A DNA stretch of 64,000 bases from Neoroseomonas eburnea (GCF_018129005.1 NZ_JAAEDL010000005.1:170459-234458), one strand, 5' to 3'. Positions 1-8,423 are shown, counted from the stretch's first letter. Translations and numbers: made by a program. Notes: generated by a model from the letters alone, not told the origin.

Positions 1-2
1 CG

Positions 3-1070
3 TCCTTCGCCGACTACGGGAAGCTGTCCGGTCGTTCGCCGGACGAGCTGCTGGCCGGCGCGCGGGTGGATGTCGCCCCCTACAAGCGCGACGCCGGCGA
101 TTTCGTGCTGTGGAAGCCCTCCGACGACGCGACGCCGGGCTGGGACAGCCCCTGGGGCCGCGGCCGTCCGGGCTGGCACATCGAATGCTCCGCCATGTCG
201 TGGAAGCACCTCGGAGAGGAGTTCGACATCCATGGCGGCGGCCACGACCTGATCTTCCCGCACCATGAGAACGAGGTGGCGCAATCCGTCTGCGCCTTCC
301 CCGGCCATGGCTTCGCCCACTACTGGATGCACAACGGCATGCTGCTGGTGGACGGGGAGAAGATGTCGAAGTCGCTCGGCAACTTCATGACGGTGCGCGA
401 TATCCTCGACAAGGGTTGGCGCTTCGGTGAGGCCTTCCGCCTGCTGCTGCTGCGCACGCACTACCGGCAGGCGCTGGACTTCACCATGGCGGGGCTCGAG
501 GAGGCGAAGGCGGAGCTCGATGACCACTACGCCATGCTGTCGCGCGCGCCGGCCGCGCCCGGCGGTGGTATTGCGTCGCAGCTTGCCGACTGGGCGGTCG
601 CGCCGCTGCTCGATGACCTCAACACACCACTGGCGCTGGCCAGGCTGCGCGATCTGCGCACATTGGAGAATGCGGTGACGGTCGGCGGTTCACCCGCCGT
701 GGCGATGGAGCGCGCGCGTCTGACGGTGCCGCCGGCGCCGGGGGTCGCGGCCAAGGCGTTTCGTGAAGCGGCGGGCGTACTTGGTGTCGCTGCCTGGAAC
801 GCCGATGACTGGCTGAAAGGACGGGCACCTCGGGCCGACGCAGCAGTTCCGGGTGCGATGTTGTCGGCGCAGGTGTCACACCTGCAGGGTCAGGCCGTGG
901 CAAGCGGCCAGCATGACGAGGAGGCTGACATCGACGCCGCCATCGCCGCCCGCCTCGCCGCGAGGAAGGCCAAGAACTGGGCCGAGGCCGACCGCATCCG
1001 CGACGAGCTCAAGGCCCAGGGCATCGTGCTGGAGGACGGTCCGGCCGGCACCACCTGGCGCCGCGCTTGA
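3..1070 (+). CDS. cysS: Cysteinyl-tRNA synthetase, 3' part (5' end outside window)
   Basis: This class I aminoacyl-tRNA synthetase charges tRNA-Cys with cysteine in the cytoplasm. The reading frame is open from the left edge, so the N-terminal HIGH region lies outside the window and about 355 residues are visible. Seen here are the ECSAMS segment and the [15 protein letters not shown] segment, which carry zinc ligands in this family, and the KMSKS loop at about 360-374. The C-terminal helical anticodon region ends with a typical [10 protein letters not shown] stretch. A DUF305 gene follows 61 bases later on the same strand. Identification is secure; only the start is missing. Confidence 0.97.
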   Translation, partial: SFADYGKLSGRSPDELLAGARVDVAPYKRDAGDFVLWKPSDDATPGWDSPWGRGRPGWHIECSAMSWKHLGEEFDIHGGGHDLIFPHHENEVAQSVCAFPGHGFAHYWMHNGMLLVDGEKMSKSLGNFMTVRDILDKGWRFGEAFRLLLLRTHYRQALDFTMAGLEEAKAELDDHYAMLSRAPAAPGGGIASQLADWAVAPLLDDLNTPLALARLRDLRTLENAVTVGGSPAVAMERARLTVPPAPGVAAKAFREAAGVLGVAAWNADDWLKGRAPRADAAVPGAMLSAQVSHLQGQAVASGQHDEEADIDAAIAARLAARKAKNWAEADRIRDELKAQGIVLEDGPAGTTWRRA

Positions 1071-1131
1071 CCTTCCGCCCGTGGGAAGCCGCATCACCTC
1101 GCCCGGTCCACACCAACCGGGAGCCGCCGCC

Positions 1132-1494
1132 ATGAATCGCCTCGTCCTGACCCTCGCCGCCGCCCTGATCGCTCTGCCCGCCGCAGCGCAGCAGAGCCAC
1201 CAGGGGCATGGCGCGCCTGCTGCGGCGGCGCAGGAACCGGCCTCGACCCGCGAGTTCCGCGCCGCCGCGGACCGCATGCACCGCGACATGGCCATCGCCT
1301 ACACCGGCAATGCCGATCGCGACTTCGCCGCCGGCATGATCCCGCACCACCAGGGTGCGATCGACATGGCGCGCGTCGCGCTGCGCCATGGCAGCGACCC
1401 CGAGATCCGCGCCCTGGCAGAGAGCGTCATCCGTGCCCAGGAAGCCGAGATCGCGCAGCTTCGCGCCTATCTCGCGCGCACCCAGCCGCGATGA
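1132..1494 (+). CDS. DUF305 family exported protein
   Basis: A 120-residue protein with an N-terminal signal peptide (hydrophobic residues about 5-18, AQA-like cleavage near residue 20) and a single DUF305 domain. The family signature [12 protein letters not shown] lies at about residues 68-79, and His and Met residues (HQGHG, MHRDMA) are enriched. DUF305 proteins are small periplasmic four-helix proteins often found near copper or other metal-handling genes; the His pair suggests metal binding, which is inference. The gene shares an ATGA overlap with trmJ, so the two are probably co-transcribed although no functional link is obvious. Confidence 0.85.
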   Translation: MNRLVLTLAAALIALPAAAQQSHQGHGAPAAAAQEPASTREFRAAADRMHRDMAIAYTGNADRDFAAGMIPHHQGAIDMARVALRHGSDPEIRALAESVIRAQEAEIAQLRAYLARTQPR

Positions 1495-2336
1495 CGGGCG
1501 GGCGGAAGGATGGCCGCGCGAAGCTGACGCCGCCGGCGGGCGAGACGCCGATCATCGTGCTGGTGCGGCCGCAGATGGCGCGCAACATCGGCACGACGGC
1601 GCGCGCGATGGCGAATGGCGGCCTCTTCCATCTGCGGATCGTGGCGCCGCGCGACGGCTGGCCGCAGGCGGATGCCTATCCGTCCGCCTCGGGGGCGGAT
1701 GCCATTCTCGATGCGGCGCAGGTCTTCGACAGCGTGGCGGCGGCAGTTGCCGACTGCCATCGCGTCATGGCGACCTGCCCGCGGCCGCGCCATGTCGTCG
1801 TGCCCGTGCGCACCGCTCGCGCGGCGGCGGAGGATCTGCGGGAGATCGCGTCGCGCAACCTTCGTTCCGCCGTGCTGTTCGGGCCGGAGCGCGCAGGGCT
1901 CGAGAATGAGGACATGGCCTGTGCCGATACGCTGGTGCGCTATCCGCTGAACCCGGAGCACATGTCGCTCAACCTGGCGCAGGCGGTGATGATCCTCGCC
2001 TATGAATGGTGGACGGCGGCCGAGCAAACGCCGCCGCGGGCGCTGATGACGAACGAGACCCGCGTTGCCACCAAGGGCGAGCTGGAGGGCTTCCTGAACC
2101 GGCTGGTGTCCGAACTCGACGCGACGGGCTTCCTGGACAATCTGGAAAAGCGCCCCGGCATGGTCCGCAACCTGCGCCACTGGTTCCAGCGCGGAGAGGT
2201 CACGGAACAGGAACTCCGCACCCTGCATGGCGTGGTGACGGAGCTCTCCCGCGGCCGCATGCGCCGCGGCCGCCCTGACAGGGAGGACGCTTCCCCGCCC
2301 TGGGCGCCTTCGGTTGAGGGTTCCAAGGGCCCCTAG
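1491..2336 (+). CDS. trmJ: tRNA/rRNA 2'-O-ribose methyltransferase, TrmJ type
   Basis: A SPOUT-fold, SAM-dependent RNA methyltransferase of 281 residues. TrmJ methylates the 2'-O of nucleotide 32 in tRNA anticodon loops. Visible motifs are [20 protein letters not shown] near the N terminus, the [14 protein letters not shown] segment in mid-protein, and the knot motif [14 protein letters not shown]. The last part is the helical C-terminal extension of TrmJ, lacking in shorter TrmL proteins. The ATG overlaps the preceding stop (ATGA). The final codons run into an intergenic hairpin repeat, and the stop TAG lies in the loop of its first stem, so the last 5-10 residues are probably not conserved. 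Confidence 0.92.
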   Translation: MTGGRKDGRAKLTPPAGETPIIVLVRPQMARNIGTTARAMANGGLFHLRIVAPRDGWPQADAYPSASGADAILDAAQVFDSVAAAVADCHRVMATCPRPRHVVVPVRTARAAAEDLREIASRNLRSAVLFGPERAGLENEDMACADTLVRYPLNPEHMSLNLAQAVMILAYEWWTAAEQTPPRALMTNETRVATKGELEGFLNRLVSELDATGFLDNLEKRPGMVRNLRHWFQRGEVTEQELRTLHGVVTELSRGRMRRGRPDREDASPPWAPSVEGSKGP

Positions 2337-2389
2337 GCCTTTGGCGGGTCCAGGGCAGAGCCCTGGTGCGGTGCGGGGCGAAGCCCCGC
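2323..2389. repeat. Intergenic cassette of three GC hairpins (copy 1)
   Basis: Three consecutive inverted repeats: ccaagggcc/ggcctttgg (2323-2331 with 2336-2344, one G-U pair), ccagggc-aga-gccctgg (2350-2366) and gcggggc-gaa-gccccgc (2373-2389). It lies between the converging ends of trmJ and a small minus-strand gene. The first stem recurs at 18613-18636 and the middle type recurs at 33244-33262, so this looks like a dispersed repeat family that may also act as a terminator. Confidence 0.75.
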
Positions 2390-2390
2390 G

Positions 2391-2591
2391 CTATGCTTTC
2401 CGTGCCAGCTTCCGCGCCAGCAGCAGGCCGAGCCCGCCCCCGGCCGGTGCTGCCGGCAGCGCCAGCGCCCACCCGGCGTGGTTCCCTGCCAGCACCAGCG
2501 CCAGGCCGGCGTAGAGCATCAGCCCGCCGACCAGGCTGCCGACCACGCCCGCCGTCAGGCCGAGCACCAGGATGTCTTCGCGCGTCACCAT
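2391..2591 (-). CDS. Small hydrophobic membrane protein, unknown
   Basis: A 66-residue frame starting at an ATG, with hydrophobic stretches at about residues 8-32 and 38-58 and a basic C-terminal tail (ARKLARKA). It would be a small inner-membrane protein with two membrane segments. No family is recognised. It ends 54 bases from the trmJ stop and its start is 30 bases from the rpsD -35 box, so its promoter would be divergent with that of rpsD. Membrane-like composition and fit in the gap support it; its small size keeps confidence moderate. Confidence 0.5.
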   Translation of the reverse strand: MVTREDILVLGLTAGVVGSLVGGLMLYAGLALVLAGNHAGWALALPAAPAGGGLGLLLARKLARKA

Positions 2592-2620
2592 GGGCGGGGA
2601 GTAGGCGCCCGATCACGGGT

Positions 2621-2649
2621 TTGACAAGGCCGGCCTGCGCATCTAGACG
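2621..2649 (+). promoter_or_regulatory. Sigma-70-type promoter of rpsD
   Basis: TTGACA at 2621-2626, a 17-base spacer, and TAGACG at 2644-2649. It matches the TTGACA-17-TAGAAA box found upstream of the presumed rRNA operon at the right end. It leaves a leader of about 135 bases before the rpsD ATG. Confidence 0.75.
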
Positions 2650-2790
2650 ACCGCCTCCTTCCGGGAACGTGGACGGGCCTTCGGGGCCTGCGCCCGCCGC
2701 TGCCCATGCCGGGCGGGGGACTACCGGGACAACAGCCCTTCGGGGCGCAGTGAAGAAGGCCCGACCGCGCAACGCGGCGGGGTGCAGCGC

Positions 2791-3408
2791 ATGACCAAGC
2801 GCGCAGAAAGCAAGTACAAGATCAATCGCCGCCTCGGCGTGAACCTCTGGGGCCGCGCCAAGTCCCCGATCGCCAAGCGCGAATACGGCCCCGGCCAGCA
2901 CGGCCAGCGTCGCAAGCAGAAGCCGACCGACTTCGGCGTTCAGCTGATGGCGAAGCAGAAGCTCAAGGGCTACTACGGCAACATCGGCGAGAAGCAGTTC
3001 CGCAAGTACTACGAGGAAGCGGTGCGCCGGAAGGGCGACACCTCGGAGAACCTGATCGAGCTGCTGGAGCGTCGCCTCGATGCGGTGGTGTACCGCATGA
3101 AGCTGGCCGTCACGCCCTTCGCTGCCCGCCAGTTCGTGAACCACGGCCACATCACCGTGAACGGCAAGCGCGTGAACATCCCCTCCTACCTCGTGAAGGA
3201 CGGTGATCAGATCGAGGTGAAGGAGAAGTCGAAGCAACTCGTGGCCGTGCTCGACGCGGCGCAGAGCGGCGAGCGCGACGTCCCCGAGTACATCGAGGTC
3301 GATCACCGCGCGATGCGGGGCAAGTTCCTCCGCGCGCCGAAGCTGTCCGACGTGCCCTACCCGGTCCAGATGGAACCGAACCTGGTCGTCGAGTTCTACA
3401 GCCGCTGA
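2791..3408 (+). CDS. rpsD: 30S ribosomal protein S4
   Basis: S4 binds the 5' domain of 16S rRNA early in small-subunit assembly. At 205 residues it is of normal family length. It begins [10 protein letters not shown] and has the N-terminal basic region ([16 protein letters not shown]), then the S4 RNA-binding domain at about residues 95-160 ([28 protein letters not shown]). An in-frame ATG two codons further upstream cannot be excluded, but the internal ATG matches family starts. The gene stands alone, with its own promoter at 2621 and a strong terminator at 3418. S4 is a translational autoregulator in other bacteria, and the long GC leader here could take part in that; this is inference. Confidence 0.97.
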   Translation: MTKRAESKYKINRRLGVNLWGRAKSPIAKREYGPGQHGQRRKQKPTDFGVQLMAKQKLKGYYGNIGEKQFRKYYEEAVRRKGDTSENLIELLERRLDAVVYRMKLAVTPFAARQFVNHGHITVNGKRVNIPSYLVKDGDQIEVKEKSKQLVAVLDAAQSGERDVPEYIEVDHRAMRGKFLRAPKLSDVPYPVQMEPNLVVEFYSR

Positions 3409-3417
3409 TCCCGGCGG

Positions 3418-3447
3418 GGGCCGGCCGTCAGGCCGGCCCTTCTTGTT
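3418..3447 (+). terminator. Intrinsic terminator of rpsD
   Basis: Perfect 9-bp stem gggccggcc / ggccggccc around a GTCA loop (3418-3439), followed by the T-rich stretch TTCTTGTTT. It lies 10 bases after the rpsD stop. Confidence 0.9.
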
Positions 3448-3570
3448 TGCGGACGCCGCCGGGGCCCTGCGCCCGCGGCGGGTCACGCGCCGCGAGGCCA
3501 TGCATCCTCACCCGAGCGGCTCCCGTTCGCATCGGCTCACGGTAACCGCTTCATCCGGTCCTCGTCCTGG

Positions 3571-3757
3571 TCCCGAGCGTCATGGCCCGATCGGGTGAAG
3601 CCGTCCGATCAGGATCGGTCCCGGTGCCGTGCGTCCGAAGTGCTGCGGACATCGTTGCTCATGCCGCAAGCCTTCGACTGCAGAGGTCTGCCGATCCGCT
3701 GCCTTCGCCGGCAATCCATCGAGCTTTGCGGGCAGGATGCCAGGCAGCCGCGCTACG
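3571..3757 (+). repeat. Dispersed intergenic repeat, copy B
   Basis: The 3409-3752 gap has no convincing gene. It holds a roughly 190-base element that resembles, by eye, the reverse complement of 36305-36497. Shared blocks are cccgatc(a/g)ggtg near 3583, ccgaagt-ctgcgg near 3638 and tttgcgggcaggatg near 3725. This copy is more degraded: its terminal palindrome is imperfect (cccgatcgggtg versus gtccgatcagg). It ends at or just inside the 3' end of the neighbouring sulfotransferase gene. Confidence 0.55.
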
Positions 3758-4775
3758 GCTGTGCCGCCGCCGCCTGGCGTGACCGGAACTCGCCGGTGTC
3801 GACGAAGAGCCGGATCATCTCTGCCGGCATCATCGCCCCTTCCGCCAGCGCGACTGCATGCACCGTGAGGCAGTTCGGCTCCGGCGGTCGCCCGAACAGG
3901 CTGCGGAACACGATATCGACGAAGGCGACCGGGTCGACCAACCATGCCGGCCCCCGGGGCGGGTCACCCGCCGCCGGCCGCAGCGTGCGGGACCCGCCCG
4001 CCGCGCGGATGCGCGCGGCCTCGTAGACGATGCGATCGAGCCGCGTCAGCCGATCAAGCTCCCTCCGGATCTCCGGCGTGAGCGGTTCCGGCGGCGGCGC
4101 TTCCCGCAGGCCGGGCGAAACATCATCCCGCGTATTCAGGCGACCGGGCTCCGGGCCGGGGGTCATGGCGAGTTCCGCGCAAATCTGCCGGTAGAGGGCG
4201 GGAAGGTCATCCATCACGCCCACCGCATCGCAGACAGCAAGGTTCTCGAGCGCTCCGGCCAGGACCTCCTGCTCCGGCAGCCTCGCCTGAGTGCCGCAGC
4301 CGGAGATGGGGGTGAACCACCTCCCGTCCGGTGCGATCAGGGCCGCGCCGTAGAGTTGTCGCGCCATCGCATTGTCTATCGCGGCGCGGACCAGCGGCTC
4401 GGGTGAGCGCAGGAAGCCGAGCAGGTCCTTCTCCACGGCCTCGCGCAGTTCCGGCAGGCTGTTGTCCCGGTGGCGCCTCCAGAATGTGTAGAGGCTGAGC
4501 AGGCGCTCCACCGGCTCGCACAGCACTGTCGCGATGCGGTGCGGCCGCGGCATCAGCGCGGCGGCCGAAAAACGCGTGTGGCCGGAGATGTAGCGGATCC
4601 GGGAGGCCGGGCTCAGCGCGTCGCCCCAGCTCGCGGGGGCGATCGCGTGCACCACGCTTTCCGGCGCGAAATGCCGCGCCAGGGCGGCGTGCAGGGAGGT
4701 GCCGCCGGTCTTGGGCACATGGATGAAGACCAGCCGCATGTCGGGATCCGCCGGGCGGCAGTACTCCGGGGGCAT
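3753..4775 (-). CDS. Sulfotransferase family protein with C-terminal DUF4214-like domain
   Basis: The 340-residue product starts with a PAPS-binding P-loop, FIHVPKTGGTS, at about residues 17-27, typical of carbohydrate sulfotransferases of the heparan-2-sulfotransferase type. A later segment, VLCEPVERLLSLY, corresponds to the 3'-phosphate-binding R/E-P-x-x-R strand. The last 55 residues (FVDIVFRSLFGRPPEP through FVDTGEFRSR) resemble DUF4214, a short helical domain usually attached to surface or S-layer proteins. The ATG at 4775 is chosen because it has a good ribosome site (aaggaac); an in-frame ATG at 4865 would add 30 residues. The donor PAPS could come from cysNC/cysD at 10-13 kb. The acceptor is unknown. 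Confidence 0.75.
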   Translation of the reverse strand: MPPEYCRPADPDMRLVFIHVPKTGGTSLHAALARHFAPESVVHAIAPASWGDALSPASRIRYISGHTRFSAAALMPRPHRIATVLCEPVERLLSLYTFWRRHRDNSLPELREAVEKDLLGFLRSPEPLVRAAIDNAMARQLYGAALIAPDGRWFTPISGCGTQARLPEQEVLAGALENLAVCDAVGVMDDLPALYRQICAELAMTPGPEPGRLNTRDDVSPGLREAPPPEPLTPEIRRELDRLTRLDRIVYEAARIRAAGGSRTLRPAAGDPPRGPAWLVDPVAFVDIVFRSLFGRPPEPNCLTVHAVALAEGAMMPAEMIRLFVDTGEFRSRQAAAAQP

Positions 4776-4870
4776 GACGAGTTCCTTGCGGGCCCTGCTG
4801 CACCTGGTGGCGCGCGGGCCCGGCGGCGGAAGTTGCTTGAAGCCGAGGATGGCGCGTGTCAACATGGCCC

Positions 4871-4880
4871 TGACATGTCA
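4871..4880. promoter_or_regulatory. Palindrome TGACATGTCA, possible operator
   Basis: A perfect 10-bp palindrome in the 121-base gap between the divergent sulfotransferase and GntR-family genes, 16 bases before the regulator ATG. GntR regulators commonly bind short palindromes near their own promoter; assigning it to this one is a guess. Confidence 0.35.
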
Positions 4881-4896
4881 GAGACCTGTTGAACCG

Positions 4897-5580
4897 ATGT
4901 CTCTCCTCCATCCCGTGGATGGCCCGCCCCTGCTGACCGACCAGGCCGTCGCCATGCTGCGGCGCGATATCCTGACGACTCGGCTCGGCCCGGGGGAGAC
5001 GGTCTCGGAAAGCGCCACGGCGCAGCGGCTCGGCCTTGGCAAGGCGCCGGTGCGCGCGGCGCTCGCAAGGCTGGCGGAGGAGGGGCTGGTCGTCTCCGTG
5101 CCGCGCCGCGGCTGGGTTGTCTCCCTCGTCACGATTCGCGACATCCACGAGGTCTTCGACCTCCGTCTGCTGCTCGAACCCGAGGCGGCGCGCCGCGCCG
5201 CGGGGCGCGTGGATGGTGCCGCGCTGGCCCGTCTCGATGCCGTCTGTGCCGCCGGCTACCGGCCGGAGGACGAGGAAAGCGCGCTCGCCTTCCTCGACGC
5301 CAACCGCGCCTTCCACGTCGCGATCGCCGATCTGTCGCGCAACCTGCGCCTGACGCGGATGATCGGCCGGCTGCTCGACGAGAGCACGCGCATGCTCGTC
5401 CTCGGCCTGCGCCGCCGGGACCGCACGGGGGAGATGGCGCACGAGCACGCCGCCCTGGTGAAGGCGCTTGCCGAAGGCCGCGCGGCCGAGGCCGCCGCGC
5501 TGATGCACGACCAGGTCGCCGCCAGCCGCGACATGGTGCTGGCGGCGCTGACCGCCCCCGACGCGGCCATAGCCGTATGA
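4897..5580 (+). CDS. GntR family transcriptional regulator, FCD (FadR/VanR) subfamily
   Basis: A 227-residue DNA-binding regulator. A winged helix-turn-helix fills residues of about 10-75 (LTDQAVAMLRRDILTTRLGPGETVSE, SATAQRLGLGKAPVRAALARLAEEGLV). An all-helical FCD effector domain follows to about 215 (DLRLLLEPEAARRAA, NRAFHVAIADLS, EHAALVKALAEGRAAEAAALMHDQV) and carries the metal-binding Asp/His pattern of that group. The ATG giving MSLLHPVDG is preferred because the wHTH follows at once. It heads a same-strand run with the CDO-like cupin, EamA permease and FAD oxidoreductase genes and probably controls them; the ligand is unknown, perhaps a carboxylate or amino acid. Confidence 0.9.
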   Translation: MSLLHPVDGPPLLTDQAVAMLRRDILTTRLGPGETVSESATAQRLGLGKAPVRAALARLAEEGLVVSVPRRGWVVSLVTIRDIHEVFDLRLLLEPEAARRAAGRVDGAALARLDAVCAAGYRPEDEESALAFLDANRAFHVAIADLSRNLRLTRMIGRLLDESTRMLVLGLRRRDRTGEMAHEHAALVKALAEGRAAEAAALMHDQVAASRDMVLAALTAPDAAIAV

Positions 5581-5620
5581 CCCCGCCCCTGCACACCGAC
5601 CGCTTCCCCAGGAGGAAGGC

Positions 5621-6142
5621 ATGAACGTGATCGCCGCCCGCAGCAGCCTCGATGCCATGGTGGCGGAGATCCGCGCCGTGCTCGGCGCCGGTCCGGCGGA
5701 ACCCTCGGCGGCGGTGGCCGAGGTGCTCGGCACCTATGCGGCCGACCCGATGCTGCTCGCCGGGCATGACTGTCCCTGCCGCATCGATTCCTATGTCAGG
5801 CACCTGCTGCACGAGGAGACGCAGGGCGGTTGGGCGGTCGCCGCGCTGGTCTGGCGTCCCGGGCAGATGTCGCCGGTGCATGGCCATCACGTCTGGTGCG
5901 CGGTCGGCTTCCATCGCGGCGTCCTGACGGAAGCCTTCTACGAGCCGGTTGGCGCGGGGCTGCCACCGACGCCTTGTGGCACGGTGCTGCGCCGCCCCGG
6001 CGATGTCACCTGCGGCCCGCCGGCGCCGGATGCGATCCATCGCCTGGCGAATCTCGGCACCGAGACGGCGGTGTCGATCCACGCCTATGGCCTGCCCTAT
6101 GCGCGCTTCTGCAGCGATCTGAACCGCGTCTTCGCCGCCTGA
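5621..6142 (+). CDS. Cysteine dioxygenase-like cupin (thiol dioxygenase family)
   Basis: A 173-residue beta-barrel protein with an excellent ribosome site (aggagga) 7 bases before its ATG. The sequence SPVHGHHVWC contains the H-x-H iron ligands of thiol dioxygenases, and a late IHAYG His supplies the probable third ligand. Enzymes of this family add two oxygens to the sulfur of cysteine or 3-mercaptopropionate with non-haem iron. Length and motif fit the bacterial CDO/MDO group, but the exact thiol cannot be read from sequence. It follows the GntR gene by 40 bases. Confidence 0.75.
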   Translation: MNVIAARSSLDAMVAEIRAVLGAGPAEPSAAVAEVLGTYAADPMLLAGHDCPCRIDSYVRHLLHEETQGGWAVAALVWRPGQMSPVHGHHVWCAVGFHRGVLTEAFYEPVGAGLPPTPCGTVLRRPGDVTCGPPAPDAIHRLANLGTETAVSIHAYGLPYARFCSDLNRVFAA

Positions 6143-6228
6143 CCCAGGGCTCGACGGCGTGCCGGCATGCCTGATCCGCGTCGTGCCGCCGTATCGCGGC
6201 GCGCCGCAACCGGGCAGGTTTGGTGCCG

Positions 6229-7119
6229 ATGAATCCCAAGATCCTGCTGGGGCTGGCCCTCGGCGTCGCCTCCTCCGTGATCTGGGGCGGGCATGCGGTG
6301 GTGGCGCGCCCGGCCCTGGCCGGCCAGGGCTTTCATCCGCTGGACCTCGCCGTCTTCCGCTACGTGCCGGCTGCCCTGCTGCTGGCGCCTCTCGCCTGGC
6401 GGGCGCGGGAATCGCTGCATCGCGTCGGCTGGCGGCACCTGCTGCTGCTTGCCGTATTCGGCGGCGCGCCGAACCTGCTGCTCTTCCTGTCGGCCCTGGT
6501 CTACGCGCCGGCGGCGCATGGCGGCACCATCGCGCCGATGACGGTGCCGATCGCCGGCGCGCTGCTGGCCATCCCGCTGATCGGCGAGCGGCCGAGCCGC
6601 GGACGTGCGCTGGCGCTCGGCGTGATGGCCGCCGGCGTGCTGATGATCGGCTGGGACGGCGTGGGCGGTGCGCATCCCGGCGCCTGGCGGGGCGACATCC
6701 TCCTGCTGATGGCCGGTTCGACCTGGGCGGTCTTCACCCTGCTGCTGCGCCGCTGGCAGGTGCCGGCCATTCCGGCCACCGCAGCGGTCACCATGGTTTC
6801 CGCCGTCGCCGTGCTGCCGCTCTGGCTGCCCTGGCGGGCAACGGACGTGCTCATCCTGCCACCCATGTCGATCCTGCTGCATCTCATGACCCAAGGGCTC
6901 GTGCTCGGCGCGCTGGCGATGTTCCTCTATGCGCGGGCGGTGGAACTGCTCGGACCCACGCGGGCCGCCACACTTTCGATCATGGTGCCGGTCACCGCCT
7001 TGCTGCTCGCCGCCCTGCTGCTGCATGAACCGATTTCCCTGCTGCAGGGGCTCGGCGCCTCGCTGGCCGTCGGCGGCATGATGGCCGCCGTGCTGTTCAC
7101 CGGAAGGAAGGCGGGATGA
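6229..7119 (+). CDS. EamA/DMT family permease
   Basis: A 296-residue inner-membrane protein with about ten hydrophobic segments arranged as two EamA halves (residues about 8-140 and 150-290). The pattern VIWGGHAVVARPAL and the second-half STWAVFTLLLRR are typical of the drug/metabolite transporter superfamily, whose members export amino acids or other small metabolites. The ATG at 6229 is preferred to an in-frame TTG/GTG just upstream. Its stop overlaps the next start (ATGA), which argues for translational coupling with the FAD oxidoreductase. Substrate not predictable. Confidence 0.88.
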   Translation: MNPKILLGLALGVASSVIWGGHAVVARPALAGQGFHPLDLAVFRYVPAALLLAPLAWRARESLHRVGWRHLLLLAVFGGAPNLLLFLSALVYAPAAHGGTIAPMTVPIAGALLAIPLIGERPSRGRALALGVMAAGVLMIGWDGVGGAHPGAWRGDILLLMAGSTWAVFTLLLRRWQVPAIPATAAVTMVSAVAVLPLWLPWRATDVLILPPMSILLHLMTQGLVLGALAMFLYARAVELLGPTRAATLSIMVPVTALLLAALLLHEPISLLQGLGASLAVGGMMAAVLFTGRKAG

Positions 7120-8423
7120 ACGCCATGACACCCCCCATGCCGCCGAGTCTCTGGGCTGCCACGGCCCCGCCGCCGCCCGCGACCCTGCCGCTCGCCGGGG
7201 ATGCGCGCACCGGCGTCGCCGTGGTCGGCGGCGGCTTCACGGGGCTGTCCGCCGCGCTGCATCTCGCCGAGGCCGGCGTGCCGGTCACGCTGCTCGAGGC
7301 GGCGGAGATCGGCTGGGGCGCCTCCGGCCGCAACAACGGACAGGTCATCCCGACGCTGTCGCGCCTCGACCCCGACGAGATCGCCGCCGCCGTTGCCCCG
7401 GAACACGGCGGGCGCGACAAGGGCGAGGAGTTGGTCGCGCTGATCCGCGACAGCGCGGCGCTCACCTTCGACCTGATCCGCAGGCACGGCATCGCCGCCG
7501 AGGCGGTGCAGAACGGCTGGATCCAGCCGGCGCACCGCGAATCCCGCCTGCGCCTGTCCGAGAAGCGCGCCGAGCAATGGGGCCGGCGTGGCGCGCCGGT
7601 GCGCATCTATTCCCGCACGGAGATGGCGCGCCTGACCGGCACCGACCATTGGTACGGCGGCTGGGGCAATGCGACGGGCGGGCGGATCAACCCGCTCGGC
7701 CTGGCGCGCGGCATGGCTGGGGCGGCGATCCGCGCCGGCGCCGTGGTGCACACCGGCAGCCCCGTCACCGCCATCCGCCAGGCGCCGGGCGGCTGGGCGC
7801 TGGACACGCCGCGCGGCACGCTCACCGCCGAGCGCGTCGTCATCGCGACGCATGCCTATACGGGCGACGTCTGGCCGGGACTGAAGCGCACCATCGTGCC
7901 GGTGCGCTCCTACCAGATGGCCACCTCCATCCTGTCGGACAACATCCGCAGGACGATCCTGCCGGAAGGCCATGCGCTGTCGGACACGCGCGGCGATCTC
8001 TACTTCTACCGCTTCGACGAGAACGGCAGGCTGGTCACCGGCGGCGGGCTGATCCTGCCCTTCGGTTGGGACAGCCGCATCCGCGCCCGCATCACCGAGC
8101 GAGTGCGCCGCGTCTTCCCGCAGATCGGCGAGCTGCGCTTCGACTATGTCTGGTGGGGCTATGTCGCCGGCACGGCCGACAGGATGCCGCATGCCTATGA
8201 ACTCGCGCCCGGCGTGCTGTCCTGGACGGGCTGCAATGGGCGTGGTGTGGCGCTCGCGGTCGCGCTCGGGCGCGAATTCGCGCGCGCCTGCACGGGCACG
8301 CCGCTGCGCGACATCGCGGCGCCGGTGGAAACCCGCCTGCGCACCATTCCGGGGCACGCCCTCCGCGCCCTCGGCATCGCCTGGAACGTCGCCAAGCTGC
8401 GGCGCCTGGACGCTCGTGACTGA
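7116..8423 (+). CDS. FAD-dependent amine/amino-acid oxidoreductase (DAO family, PuuB-like)
   Basis: A 435-residue flavoprotein. The Rossmann FAD motif VAVVGGGFTGLSAALHLAEAG begins at about residue 33, followed by the LLEA acid and the WGASGRNNGQV segment typical of gamma-glutamylputrescine oxidase-like enzymes. A C-terminal GCNGRGVALAVALG motif closes the FAD site. These enzymes oxidise primary or secondary amines with FAD, releasing aldehyde, ammonia and hydrogen peroxide. Translational coupling with the EamA gene suggests joint uptake or export and oxidation of an amine. The glycosyltransferase-like gene starts inside its last codons. No other puu genes are present, so the substrate remains open. 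Confidence 0.88.
   Translation: MNAMTPPMPPSLWAATAPPPPATLPLAGDARTGVAVVGGGFTGLSAALHLAEAGVPVTLLEAAEIGWGASGRNNGQVIPTLSRLDPDEIAAAVAPEHGGRDKGEELVALIRDSAALTFDLIRRHGIAAEAVQNGWIQPAHRESRLRLSEKRAEQWGRRGAPVRIYSRTEMARLTGTDHWYGGWGNATGGRINPLGLARGMAGAAIRAGAVVHTGSPVTAIRQAPGGWALDTPRGTLTAERVVIATHAYTGDVWPGLKRTIVPVRSYQMATSILSDNIRRTILPEGHALSDTRGDLYFYRFDENGRLVTGGGLILPFGWDSRIRARITERVRRVFPQIGELRFDYVWWGYVAGTADRMPHAYELAPGVLSWTGCNGRGVALAVALGREFARACTGTPLRDIAAPVETRLRTIPGHALRALGIAWNVAKLRRLDARD

Noticed and set aside
3580..3945. 121-codon minus-strand frame in the rpsD-sulfotransferase gap
   Set aside because: Mostly in the dispersed repeat and out of frame within the sulfotransferase; no start signal or family.
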